From: Pithys albifrons albifrons
Lineage: Eukaryota; Chordata; Aves; Passeriformes; Thamnophilidae
Assembly: GCF_047495875.1 (NCBI RefSeq)
Contig: NC_092497.1
Span: 30,132,781 to 30,196,780 of the forward strand
Direction of reading: 5' to 3'
DNA length: 64,000 nucleotides
Shown piece by piece: positions 22,543-32,929 of the stretch (the first letter of the stretch is position 1; each line of letters starts with the position of its first letter). The notes beneath the pieces were generated by a model. That model was not told the DNA's origin. It made no database searches and saw nothing but the letters and a program-made list of their open reading frames with translations. Position numbers and translations under genes: made by a program.

Positions 22543-23095
22543 TTATATATAGCAAGATGGCTGAGCAAGGTGTGCTTGGTGAGCAGTTCTCTTCTTCTTC
22601 AACAATTCCTGGATCTCTTGATTGTTCTCATCAAACCAGTCTTTGTTTTTCTTGGAGGACAACCCTAGGGACTCTTCAGAGGACTGCAGGATGCAACTTT
22701 TAATATGTTGCCAAAGCGCTTCAGGAGAGGGATCTATGGGATTATCTTTATGTTTAGTTTGAAGGTTGCCCTGGAAGCTGTCTCTCACTGTGGCTGTTTG
22801 AAGATTGCTGACTTGGAGCCTCCTCCTTGGAATGCCGCCTCTCTTAGGTTTGGGCTTGAAGTGGAGATTAAGTTTGCAATGCAGAAGGCTGTGGTCTGTT
22901 TGACATTCTGTACTCGGCATCACTCGAGTATGATGGACATCACTGACATTTCTCTGTTGTACTAAGATATAGTCAATGAGGTGCCAGTGCTTGGATCGAG
23001 GATGAATCCAGGTTGTCTTCAGGCTGTCTTTCTGTTGAAAGATAGTGTTGGTGATGGTGAGCTGCTGTTCTGCGCAAAAGTCTAGCAGGAGGCGT
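22543..23095 (-). pseudogene. RTE endonuclease, C-terminal part
   Basis: The frame from the element start to 22543 encodes the C-terminal half of an APE-type endonuclease, which nicks target DNA for target-primed reverse transcription. Visible landmarks are the W-x-HPRSKHWHLIDYILV segment (about 22960-23010) and TDHSLLHCKLN (catalytic His of the DH motif, about 22870-22900). A basic linker (KPKPKRGG) and a KKNKDWFDEN block follow. The N-terminal half with the catalytic Asn/Glu residues is missing because the insertion is 5'-truncated. A TAA-type stop at 22543 and at least one frameshift separate it from the RT frame. Confidence 0.85.
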
Positions 23096-23105
23096 CCTTG
23101 ATCAT

Positions 23106-24756
23106 AGAGAGTTGGCTTAAAGAGTGGCTAGACAGACTTAACACCCATAAATCCATGGGCTCTGATAGCATGCACTCATGGCTGCTAAGGGAGCTGGCAG
23201 ATGTTGTTGCTCTGAAACTCTCCATCATCTTTGAAAAATCATGGAGAACAGGAGGGTTGACTGATGATTGGAGGAAGGCAAAGGTTACTCCCATCTTCAA
23301 AAAGAGCAAGAAGGAAGACCTGGGAAACTACTGGTTGTTCGGCCCCACCTCCATCCCCAGGAAGGTGATGGAAGAGATCATTCTGGAGGTCATCAGCAAG
23401 CATGTAGAAGAAAAGAAGGTCATCAGGAGTAGTCAGCATGGATTCACCAAGAGAAATCATGCTTGACCAATCTGATTGTCTTCTTTGACACTATGGCAGC
23501 ATGGGTTGACTAGGGGAGAGCAGTGGATGTTATTTGAACTTCAGCAAGACTTTTGCCACTGTCTCCTACAACATCCTCATGGGTAAGCTTAAGAATTATG
23601 GGATAAATGAATGGACACTGAAGTGGATTAAGAACTGGTTGAATGGCACAGCTCAGTGGTCAGTGAAGTAGAATCCAGCTGTAGGCTTGCAGTCAGTGGT
23701 GTTCAATACTGGGGATCAGTACTAGGTTCAGTCTTATTCGAGCTGTTTATCAACAAGACATAGAATGGACAAAGGGATAGATTATACCCTCAGCAAGTTT
23801 GCTGTTGATATGAAACTTGGGGTACTGACTGATATACCTGAAGATTGTGTTGTGATTCAGCAGGGCCTTGACAGGCTGGAGAACTGGGCAGAGCGAAATG
23901 CAATGAAGTTCAAAAAGGGTGAGTGTAGGGCCCTGCACCTGGAGAGGAATAACCCCAAGTACCAGTACAGGTTGGGGGCTGAATTGCCAGAGAGCAGTTC
24001 TGATGAGACAGACCTGGAAGTCTTGGTGGATGACAGGTTGACCATGAGCTAGCAGTGTACCCCTTTGGCCAGGGGAGCCAATGGTATCCTGGGGTTCCCT
24101 AGGAAGACTGGCCAGCAGGTCAAGGGAGGTGATCCTCCCCCTCTACTTGGACCTAGTGAGACCACCTCTGGAGTACTTTGTCTGGTACAAGCACAAGAAC
24201 TCATTAAAAGACAAAGAACTACTGGAGATGGTCCAGTGGAAGACCACAGAGATGATTAGGGTTCTGGAGCATGTCTCTTATGAGGAGAGACTGTGGGAGC
24301 TGTGTCTGCTTAGTCTAGGGAAGAGAAGATTGGGAGGGGATCTCATTAATGCATAAAAATATCTCCAAGATGTGTGTCAAGAGCTGGGTGCCAGACTCCT
24401 TCCAATGGTTCCCAGCAACAGGACAAAGAGTAATGGTCATAAACCAAAAAGCCAACTCAACATGTGGAAGAACTTCTTTACCTCAAGGGTGGCAGAGCAC
24501 TGGCACAGGCTGCCACTCGACATGTGGGAGAGTTCCAACTCAAGATGTGGAAGAACTTCTTTACCTCAAGGGTGGCAGAGCACTGGCACAGGCTACCCTG
24601 GGAAGTCATGGATTTTCCCTCCCTGGAGACATTCAAAACCCATCTGGACAAATTCCTGCATCACCTGCTCAAGATGACCATGCCTTGGTGGGGGAGGTTG
24701 GACTAGATGATCTCCAGAGGTCACTTCCAACACTAAAAATTCTATGATTCTGTGAA
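23106..24756 (+). pseudogene. CR1 ORF2: RT and C-terminal part plus 3' UTR (broken)
   Basis: This is the continuation of the CR1 interrupted at 20401. The frame at 23098-23466 holds the RT N-terminal landmarks (KSMGSDSMHSWLL, WRKAKVTPIFKK, SQHGFTKRN). Later frames hold a decayed palm (SKFAVDMKLG in place of the usual F/YADD motif, about 23800) and the C-terminal part (WAERNAMKFKKGECRALHL, about 23890-23945). The 3' region includes CTGTGGGAGCTG and TTGGACTAGATGATCTCC and ends with the CR1 octamers at 24739-24756. Stops and frameshifts throughout make it a fossil. An 83 bp tandem duplication lies inside it (24452-24594). Confidence 0.85.
24452..24594 (+). repeat. 83 bp tandem duplication inside the CR1 3' region
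   Basis: The block CCAACTCAACATGTGGAAGA... starting at 24452 recurs at 24535 (period 83) with one substitution near its start and about 60 bp of near-perfect identity. The high identity compared with the general decay of the CR1 suggests the duplication arose long after insertion. Confidence 0.9.
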
Positions 24757-25979
24757 ATAATGTAATGTTGAAGTCCTGAAAGTAAATCTTAGGTGTACTA
24801 AGAATAGAAAATCTCAGTATGGACTTCTGCCTGTAGAATACATGGAACATGTCAACATATTAATTTAAAGTGTATGGGCCATGAAAATGTATTTTATAAT
24901 GTAATTTATACTTTAAAAGGGACATTTTTTTATTGCAAAGTGCAGCTATTCTCCTGCAAATTCTGTCTCCTTTATAGTTTAGTAGCTTTGTGGAAGGATT
25001 AGTGAAAGTGCAGTGCATTATAATTTTTTTATCATGGCTTTCTCTTAACTTTTTGTATACTTGAGACATTTATCAAGAAAACAGTAACATCTATATGCCT
25101 AAATACCATTTTAAAGAATCAACAAAAATGCATAATGTATTGCATCTGATAAGTTTTTCCCTTTTTTCTATTACCTTTCTACATAACAAGTTTTCTATCA
25201 AGCCAATCTTCACAGCATCTGCCTTTTATTACTTCTAGATAGATGCATCTATTTTGGCCCAAGTACTTTAATTTCACAAACTAGTCCTGAAAATATCACA
25301 AGATACAAAAAGGAAAAAATTTCATTCAATTTAGTTATGACTAAATTCAATGCTATGACAGTGTCCATGGCCACATTTTCTTTCACACTAGTGGCTAAAT
25401 TAGTTAAAAGAAGTTCAGATATCCCCTGTGAGACAGCTTTTTGAGCAACACTTTTTTTTTCTTAGTGTAGGCAACAGTATCTGAGGCAAAGCCCAGGGTT
25501 GTGTATACTTTTTTTATTTCTTCTAGCTCTTTGAGATTTTTCCAAAAATGATGTTTGCCTAAATATTCATTTTTTAAAACATAGATTGCCATCCTCAAAG
25601 CTTGTTGACTCAATGGGGCTAAATACATATACACAAGAGATGAGTGATATTGAGTCAGAGAAATCTCAGAAGAAAGAAAATAAATACATTTTTGAGTCCC
25701 TGACATCTGGTACTTACAATGAAACAGAAATACTAAAAAATTGTTAAAAGCTGCATGTTTCAAAAGTTTGATTCAAATAATTATATATTAGAATCTACTA
25801 GTATTAACATAGTGATACAACCCAGAACTTTCACTGGAACATTCAATTTGGCAAACAAAAATTTTCTTAAAATAAAGGTTGATTAGACTGCACTTTAAAC
25901 ACCATGACTTTTTTGGAAATATCTTGTATATATAAGGCAGTTTTATCTGAGCTGCACAAGGGAGCTCAGAGAATACAGT
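24757..25979. other. AT-rich unique sequence, no gene seen
   Basis: No transposon or gene signature was seen. A 119-codon minus frame (25404-25763) has no domain and an AT-driven composition. Confidence 0.5.
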
Positions 25980-26563
25980 TGTCCTAGTTCCATGGCCAAG
26001 ACCAGTTTATCACTGTGTGGGTGTAACCAAAGCTGTGTATTCTAAACCCTCTATGTAATTTCTCATGAACTGTTAGCTATCGGCCATTTGCAGCAGCTGT
26101 GCCCTTGACCCCTCAGGCTGCATACTGGGTGCTAAAAAAGCCTGTGAGATAAGAGCTGTGATAACTCTCTTCCTGTGAGGCATTAGCACATTCACACCCA
26201 GCCTGAGGGGTAATGTCTGCTAATGGGCCATCAAGGATACCAAAAATACCCCATGACTCCTAGAGTTAAATCACCCTTTGTGGAACTCTCCACCCTGGGG
26301 GAGGTACTGGGCATTTCCACCTGAACCTAAGGGTACATAATCTTGGGGTTTGGAGATCTCTGGTGCACTTGGATCCAGAGGAGGACCTAAACCTAATGGT
26401 ACATAATCTTGGGGTTTGGAGATCTCTGGTGCACTTGTATCCAGAGGAGGACCAGAACCTTGACAGGACTGGGACCACCACTCTTGACAAGACTGCGACC
26501 GTCCTCTGCACGAACAGGTTTTCCTTTCCTTTTACTTTGGACTCAGGGGAACCAAGTGGGTCT
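25980..26563 (+). mobile_element. Diverged solo LTR of the provirus family, 3' end lost
   Basis: It starts TGTCCTAGTTCCATGG and keeps the block order of the family: GCTGTGTATTCTA, GGCCATTTGCAGCAGCTG, CACACCCAGCCTGAGGGG, GCTAATGGGCCATCAA, CACCCTGGGGGAGGTACTGG, GGGTACATAA and ACAGGTTTTCCTTTCC. It includes an extra GGCTGCATACTGGGTGC segment shared with the copy at 3467-4080 but not with the younger LTRs. Similarity is lost after about 26563, so the U5 end is missing or unrecognisable. It carries a tandem duplication at 26325-26456. Confidence 0.82.
26325..26456 (+). repeat. 66 bp tandem duplication over the LTR TATA region
   Basis: ACCTAAGGGTACATAATC at 26325 recurs as ACCTAATGGTACATAATC at 26391. 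The following 45 bp (GGTTTGGAGATCTCTGGTGC, then ATCCAGAGGAGGACC) are nearly identical. The unit includes the TACATAA element that sits at the TATA position of this LTR family, so the core promoter is doubled. Confidence 0.9.
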
Positions 26564-28955
26564 GTAGTAGTTTTGGCTTTAGTCAGCATAGGTCCCCATT
26601 TAGGCCTCAGTTTTTAGCAGGCCTCAAAGGATGTAACACAGATTAGAGGGGACAGGTATCATCTGACTTAAGCAGCCAAAGAGGTATTTCATATCATCTG
26701 ACATCATCGGGAAGAGTCAGGGAGTATAACAAGCAAGGGGGGAGGAGTCTCGCCAGTGGAAACTAAATTATTGAGGTGTGAATTGGTTTTGAACACCTGG
26801 TTTTTTTTTCCATGGGAATAGAAAAAAGGAGTCAAAATATCACAGTCTATGCAATCCACCTTAAATACCTTCTCTTTAATGGAGACTGAGTCTGAGACCA
26901 CAGATGGTTTTGTATCTTTAGAAAAATGAGAAGCAAATCCTATTTAATATTGGTTAGAGGCACCAGCAACTGTCAACCACAGGAACAGGACTTATAGCTT
27001 TTAGACTAAAAAGGACAAGGGAAAAAAACACGTAAATATTCTATCATCAGACTAGCTTATGAGGAATATACAAGTAAGTTTCTTAATTACATGAATCAAT
27101 AGAAAGGCAGATCCTTTATGGAAAGGACCCCAGCACCTGCAGCTCAGCCCCTTCAGCTAGACAGACCTCTCATTGATGGAGAAAAGATAGGTGGAAAATG
27201 GTGAGATGGAGAGGAGAAAGAGAAAAGGGAATGCAGAAACTGGAAAACGAATAAAAAGACTTGAGAACAGAGAGGGGCTGCCAGATAAGCAAAATGGCAA
27301 AATGGGTATTTAGATGACAACTGGGGCTTACAAAGGGAATAAAGGTACAGCTTGGATTAAAGCTACAGACAGAGAGTCTGGGTGGATTTGAAGCCAGGGT
27401 TAGAGACAACCAGGGTTACCATCTGGAACCTGGAGAAGAGGGATGGAACACAAGCTTAGAATACAGCATGGCCCAGACAAATGCTTGTTTACATCTGTAA
27501 GAGTTAGCTAAAGAACTCATGGCAATCCTTGAAAGGAGTGCCCCTTAGGGATTTTTTTTTTTGGTGGAGGGGAGCGGTTTGTTGGTTTGTTTGGTTGGTT
27601 TGGGGTTTTTGATCATTTATTCCTGTATATTATAAGAAGGCAACTTTGCCCAATTAAAAAGTTGACTCAAGGGGTCAACCAAGCATGTAGCTAAAGTTTA
27701 TGATCTGAAAAACAGTAAATGATGTATGGAAAGATTTCAGCAGTTCTTAGATTGCTTTAGAAAAAGACAAATAAAATTAATAGTCTCAACACTAGCGCTT
27801 CAGCTATTACTTTTACAAAGTCACTTTAAATCTTACTAAAACCAACAGAATATATTTTGCAAGCTTTCTAAGAAAACTGGCTTGTGTCCACCTTGAGCAA
27901 AGTACCTCTGTGCAGTGCCATTCTGTTCAGAAGGTAGGAATCCCATAATTAAGATTGTAATTAAAACCTTAATTCAAGTCAGTGTGAATGCATTGTAGCC
28001 TTTAATTACTTCATTATGCATTTTCTTCTCCCTCTTCGCCTCATTTTGTGCAGAGGATGGTCATTGCTGTGGATCTGAGTGGTGCTTTTTCCTGTCATGG
28101 GAAATGTTGATCACAGTACTCTGATTTATTTTTTACAAAAGCTACAAAATACAGATTGAAAAGACCGGGACTGCAGATCAAAGGAGACATGGAAAACTGC
28201 ATTGCATCTATAGTAGTTTGTATCTAACAGTCGAGTATGCCTGTCACACCAGGTAGTACCTGTGAAGGTACTTAATTTTAGTTATATTGAAGATGGTACA
28301 TTGACATGCAAACTACAGAGATAGTAGGTTTGGTTTCAACAGTATTGTAGCCCTGTGCTTGGGCTAATTAGTTTTGCTCCCTAGCACCAAAATAATTAGT
28401 TTAAAAGGAGAGCTCTGCTGACTGCATATGCAGTTAGTTCATTTGGTGCTAGCTTGGGTGTCACTGCACTTTACTTTGCGTAAGTTAAACTAAAGCCAAA
28501 TATTTAATCAGTCTTTTGATAAGCTGTTAGTAATTTTATATTTCTGATTTTCTGATGGAATAATTTGCAAGCCTACTGATTTAGAGACACAGGGACTTCA
28601 TCTTAGTCAGCACTGGAATTTGAGTCTGTTCAATTCTATCTATATTGGAAAATAAGATATTTGGCATCATAGACCAACTCTTAAATGTTGTTATCACCCT
28701 GCCACTTAACTTCTCTTAAGTACTGCAGAAAATATATCAGTAGGGTTTATGAAGGGCTTAGTTACAGCTAAGAGTGTTACGGAAAATACAAGGATTAATT
28801 GATCTTTCAGTCAAAAGAATACACCTGGATTTATAGTCACAAAAAGGTAATAAAATCACAAACCATTATTTATTTGGTAAGTGCCACTCATCTTAGACCT
28901 AAAAAGGCAGAGAAAAAAATAGCACAAGATTATGTAATTAGTGAAAAGTTGTCAT
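26564..28955. other. Unique sequence with a candidate conserved noncoding element
   Basis: No gene or named repeat was seen. A G/T-rich low-complexity run lies at about 27548-27610. The part from 27940 to 28500 is rich in TAATTA/TTAATTA homeodomain-type cores and contains a nested palindrome (28381-28452, described separately). It may be regulatory, but nothing proves it. Confidence 0.4.
28381..28452. other. Nested inverted repeat with central 14 bp palindrome
   Basis: CTAGCACCAAA at 28381-28391 is exactly inverted as TTTGGTGCTAG at 28442-28452 (11 bp arms, 50 bp apart). Between the arms lies the perfect palindrome ACTGCATATGCAGT (28421-28434) and an ATAATTAG core. A CTAATTAGTTTTG copy lies just outside. 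It is not part of a recognised transposon. It could be a transcription factor platform or a hairpin. Confidence 0.7.
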
Positions 28956-28974
28956 TACACACACACACACACAA

Positions 28975-29007
<33 letters not shown>

Positions 29008-29008
29008 A
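28956..29008. repeat. Compound (AC)n(AG)n microsatellite
   Basis: The (AC)n tract runs with one interruption to about 28982 and is followed by a clean (AG)n tract to about 29008. It creates the THTHTHKHTQREREREREG stretch in a spurious 240-codon plus-strand ORF. Confidence 0.95.
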
Positions 29009-29215
29009 GGGGATTGGAAAAAGTATACATCATCAGATTTCATTTTTCTTAGACCAAGAGTATTTGGTTTTGCAACCTTAATATATGATTATTCTCTTAT
29101 GATAAGTAAGAGAGTATTTCTACAAAAAAAGAGGAAGAAAATAAACTTACAAGGCAGAAAAACTTACAAAATTAATATTATCAAAAAGTTGTCCAACACT
29201 ATTATGAATACCTTG

Positions 29216-29680
29216 TATGCTGGTTTAAAGATAAACCAGCAGAAGAAATGGATCCGCCACAAGAGAGATTATAAGTCACAGTTACAATTTAATGAAAGAT
29301 GTTACCATAAATACACTGACACAAAGAGATATTGCTTTAAACTCACAAAACCTAGCAGTACAACCCAGTGTCCTGCTGCTCCTCTGGATCCAATGAACCC
29401 TTCCAGAGGTCTTACCCACCAATTACGTACCCTCAGGGAGCACCCAGTCCCTCCCCCTGGGCGGGGACTCACACAATGGGTGATTAACTCTGGGAGCCAG
29501 GTGGTATTGTTGAACTGTTGATGGCCCATTAGCAGCCACACCGCCCCCCAGGCTAGGTGTGAAGGTGCTAATGACTCCCTGGGCAGCTGCTGCTAATGGT
29601 CCATTGTCCTTGGGGAATGAATACACAGCTTTGATCATCCCCACACAGTGATAGCTGGTCCCACCTGCTGAACTAGGGCA
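29216..29680 (-). repeat. Provirus 3' LTR, internally deleted
   Basis: On the minus strand it runs from TGCCCTAGTTCAGCAGG (29680) to CCAGCATA (29216), collinear with the 5' LTR. It is 465 bp instead of 666 bp. The main difference is a 174 bp segment present at 35237-35410 of the 5' LTR, lost here between two GTCCT direct repeats. The terminal dinucleotide CA has become TA. Confidence 0.9.
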
Positions 29681-29765
29681 TTATCCACCCATTATTCTAC
29701 ACCATCAAGTCATTCCCAAATTAATCCCCTTTTTAACTATATACATACATATATGCAATGAAACA

Positions 29766-30620
29766 TTACAAACTCTTCTTACCCAAAATTAGGTCCCCTT
29801 GTGGTACACAATGTGTTTCTCCATCTTTTTCCATTACCCACCAAGTGCAACCAGGTCCTTGAGCAAAAACAATCCCTCGGATGGGTTTGCCTTTGTTTGA
29901 GGTGGGACTAACCCAAACAGTCTTTCCTAACATACCTCTCATATGGACTACAGGGACTTTATCTCCATCTACAGTATTCAAGAGTTCTGACTGGGCAGGG
30001 CCAGCTCGATTGATGGAGCCCCGGGTGTTGACCAACCAGGTGGCCTTTGCCAAATGAAGCTCCCAGTGTTTGAAAGTTCCCCCACCCAACGCCTTCAAGG
30101 TGGTTTTCAGCAGTCCATTACATCACTCAACTTTCGCGGCAGCTGGAGCATTGTAGGGGGTATGATATACCCACTCAGTGCTGTGCTCTCTGGCCCAGGT
30201 GTTTATGAGGCTGTTCTTGAAGTGGGTGCCGTTGTCAGACTCTATTCTCTCTGGGGTGCCGTGTCTCCACAGGACTTGTTCTTCAAGGCCCAGGATGGTA
30301 TTCCGGGCAGTGACATGAGGTACAGGGTATGTCACCAGCCATCCAGTGGTTGCCTCTACCATGGTCAGCACATAGCGCTTGCCTTGGCATGTTTGAGGAA
30401 GTGTCATGTAGTCAACTTGTCAGGCCTCCCCATACCTGTATTTTGACGACCATCCACCATACCATAGAGGCTTCACCCGCTTGACCTGCTTGATGGCAGC
30501 ACATGTGTCACAGTCATGGATAACTTGTGAGACACTGTCCATGGTTAGATCCACCCCTCGGTCACGAGCCCATCTGTATGTCGCATCTCTGCCCTGATGA
30601 TCAGAGGCATCATGGGCCCA
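29766..30620 (-). pseudogene. Retroviral integrase domain of pol (stops at 30420 and 30123)
   Basis: Integrase inserts the reverse-transcribed DNA into the host genome. In the same frame as RT, the N-terminal zinc-binding part (HQGRDATYRW ... HDCDTCAAIK, His and Cys residues visible) lies at about 30480-30600. The core follows with VDYMTLP (first Asp), ESDNGTHF (second Asp) and AAAKVE (Glu). Exactly 35 residues separate the second Asp and the Glu, the DD35E spacing. The C-terminal domain runs over 30098-29766 (KVPVVHMRGMLGKTVW, GIVFAQGPGCTWW). The frame is interrupted by TGA codons at 30621-30623, 30420-30422 and 30123-30125. The frame ends near 29766, about 90 bp before the 3' LTR, leaving no room for env. 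Confidence 0.9.
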
Positions 30621-32427
30621 TCAAGCTAGAAACAATTCTCCTTTATGCTGCCAATCCAGATCTACCTGAGAGACTTTAATCCTGGCAGCTCGATCCACCT
30701 GCTCGTTGTTACGATGCTCCTCATTAGGCTGGCTCTTGGGTACATGAGCATCTACGTGACGGACCTTCACACTCAACTTCTCTACCCGGGCAGCGATGTC
30801 CTGCCACATCTCAGCCGCCCAGATGGGTTTCTCTTTGCGCTGCCAGCCGGCCTTTCTCCAACGCTCCAGCCATCCCCACAGAGCATTGGCCACCATCCAC
30901 GAGTCAGTGTAAAGGTAGAGTCTTGGCCACTTCTCTCGTTCAGCAATATCCAAAGCCAGCTGAACAGCTTTCAGCTCTGCAACCTGACTTGATCCACCTT
31001 GTCCTTCAGTTGCTTCTGCAACTCGCCATGTAGGACTCCATACAGCTGCTTTCCATTTCCAGCTTGTCCCTACAATGCGGCAGGAGCCATCTGTGAAGAG
31101 AGCATATCGCTTCTCCTCTTCTGGTAACTGGTTATATTCTGGGGCCTCCTCAGCATGTGTCACCTGCTCCTCTTCTTCTTCAGAGGACAATCTGAAACTC
31201 TCACCTTCCGGCCAGTTAGTGATGATTTCCAAAATCCCAGGGCGATTAGGATTCCCTATCCGGGTTTGCTGCGTGATCAGAGCGATCCACTTACTCCATG
31301 TGGCATCAGTGGCATGATGGGTAGAAGGAGCTTTTCCTTTGAACATCCAGCCCAACACTGGTAGTCGGGGTGCCAGGATGAGCTGTGCCTCAGTGCCAAT
31401 CACTTCTGAGGCAGCTCGAACTCCTTCATAAGCTGCCAGGATCTCTTTCTCAGTTGGGGTATAGCTGGCTTCAGATCCTTTGTATCCCCAACTCCAGAAT
31501 CCCAGCGGTCGTCCTCGAGTCTCCCCAGGTACTTTCTGCCAGAGGCTCCAGGATGGGCCATTCTCCCCGGCTGCAGTGTAGAGCACATTCTTCACATCCT
31601 GTCCTGTCCTGACTGGCCCAAGGGCTACTGCATGGGTAATCTCCTGTTTAATCTGCTCAAAGGCTTGTTGTTGTTCAGGGCCCCACTGGAAATCATTTTT
31701 CTTCCATGTCACAAGGTAGAGAGGGCTTACAATCTGACTGTTCTCAGGAATATGCATCCTCCAAAAGCCCACGGCACCTAGGAAAGCCTGAGTTTCCTTC
31801 TTGCTGGTCGGTGGGGACATAGCTGCTATTTTGTTGATCACCTCTGTTGAAATCTGGCGAAGCCCGTCTTGCCACTTCACTCCTAGGAACTGAATTTCCT
31901 GAGCAGGTCCCTTGACCTTACTTTGTTTAATGGCAAAACCAGCTCTTAGAAGAATCTGGATTATCTTCTTTCCTTTCTCAAAAACCTCCCCTGCTGTGTT
32001 CCCCCATACAATGATGTCATCGATGTACTGTAGATGTTCTGGAGCCTCACCCTTTTCCAATGCAGTTTGGATCAGTCCATGGCAAATGGTGGGACTGTGT
32101 TTCCACCCCTGGGGCAGTTGATTCCAGGTGTACTGCACACCCTTCCAGGTGAAAGCGAACTGTGGACTGCATTCTGCTGCCAATGGAATGGGGAAAAAGG
32201 CATTGGCAATGTTGATGGTGGCATACCACTTGGCTGCCTTGGACTCCAGCTCATACTGAAGCTCCAGTGTGTCTGGCACAGCGGCACTCAGGGGCGTGTG
32301 ACCTCATTGAGGCCACGGTAATCCACTGTCAGCCTCCACTCTCCACTGGACTTCCACACTGGCCATATAGGGCTATTAAAGGGTGAGTGAGTCTTGCTGA
32401 CCACCCCTTGGCTCTCCAGCTCACGAA
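30621..32427 (-). pseudogene. Retroviral reverse transcriptase / RNase H region of pol
   Basis: A 552-codon open stretch (32279-30621) covers most of RT and RNase H. From its first residue, RT motif A lies at 19-29 with Asn at position 23 where the catalytic Asp is expected. The motif B region LPQGWKHSPT lies at 55-64 and the YIDD catalytic motif at 85-88. A connection region follows. RNase H carries TDGS (Asp 397), AELKA (Glu 435), YTDSW (Asp 459) and HVDAH near 505. The N-terminal RT part lies in another frame at 32280-32427 after a one-base frameshift near 32295-32305. The domain order and sequence style are ERVL-like. The loss of the motif A Asp alone would inactivate it. Confidence 0.92.
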
Positions 32428-32904
32428 TCATATTGTGTTGGGGGTCACAGAGTCTCGGTCAGTGCGGTATTGCCGATGGTGCACTGTGGCTGTGGCCAGC
32501 GGTACCAATTGTTCTTCAACTTTCAGCAGCCCTACAGCAGAAGGGTCCTCTGAGAGGCCAGGCAAGATGCTCAGCTGTCTGATTTCCTCTGTCTCCACAG
32601 CAGCTATGCCAAAGGCCCAACGCAGTCCCTTTGGGTCTTTGAAATATCCATTCCTCAGGTAGTCTATGCCAAGGATACACGGGGCTTCTGGACTAGTCAC
32701 AATAGAGTGTCTATGCCATTCCTTCCCCGTCAAGCTGACTTCAACTTCCAGTAGAGTCAGCTGTTGGGATCCCCCTGTCACCCCAGAAATAGAGATGGAT
32801 TCTGCCCCGATGTATCCTGATGGCATCAACGTGCATTGTGCACCAGTGTCCACTAAAGCTTTGCATTTCTGTGGGTCTGGTGTGCCAGGCCACCGAATCC
32901 ACAC
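32428..32904 (-). pseudogene. Retroviral aspartic protease region
   Basis: A 158-codon open stretch contains the protease active-site motif LVDTGAQCT (DTGA at residues 19-22) and a hydrophobic ILGIDYLRNG block further on, the usual flap-to-helix landmarks of retroviral proteases. It lies directly upstream of RT in a different frame, after gag. Retroviral protease dimerises and cleaves Gag and Gag-Pol. The Asp-Thr-Gly core is intact here, but the frame is disconnected from RT by a frameshift near 32428. No upstream initiation codon is implied; in intact elements it is reached by readthrough or frameshifting. Confidence 0.85.
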
Positions 32905-32929
32905 AGTCCAATAAACCCGATTGTCCCTC

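Larger units (their letters stand above)
20412..23095 (-). mobile_element. AviRTE-like RTE LINE, 5'-truncated, inserted in CR1
   Basis: A 2.7 kb RTE-clade LINE on the minus strand. A perfect 10 bp target site duplication, CCTTGATCAT, lies at 20402-20411 and 23096-23105 inside the older CR1. The element starts inside the endonuclease domain, so roughly its first 0.5 kb is missing (5' truncation). It then has the RT, a C-terminal zinc-finger-like motif, a stop codon, and a 3' UTR of only about 50 bp. It ends in an (ATG)n tail, the microsatellite-type tail RTE elements use. RT sequence style (SDCSNYRGITLLSIAGKILA, NGVKQGCVLAPTLF) places it in the RTE clade. AviRTE is the bird-restricted member known to me. 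The same 3' end is carried by the 5S SINEs in this window. Confidence 0.9.
18481..24756 (+). mobile_element. CR1 LINE, long but decayed, split by two later insertions
   Basis: This is a CR1 non-LTR retrotransposon reading on the plus strand. Its pieces are: a GC-richer 5' leader (18481-18794), an ORF1 start (18795-18893), the endonuclease (about 18900-18947, continued at 19218-19900), the linker and RT (19984-20401, continued at 23106-24350), and a 3' UTR ending ATTCTATGATTCTGTGAA at 24739-24756. It is interrupted by a solo LTR (18948-19217) and an AviRTE-like LINE (20412-23095), each framed by target site duplications. Reading frames are broken by many stops and frameshifts. Most of ORF1 is missing, which points to an internal deletion. 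Its age relative to the inserted elements is clear: it is older than both. Confidence 0.88.

Noticed and set aside
28799..29521. 240-codon plus-strand ORF
   Set aside because: It is built from a translated (AC)n(AG)n microsatellite (His-Thr and Arg-Glu runs) and ends inside the provirus 3' LTR.
29681..29765. Possible env or dUTPase between integrase and the 3' LTR
   Set aside because: Fewer than 100 bp separate the end of the integrase frame from the 3' LTR, so there is no room for either.
30645..32321. Several plus-strand ORFs of 60-115 codons
   Set aside because: They are antisense shadows of the retroviral pol frame on the minus strand.
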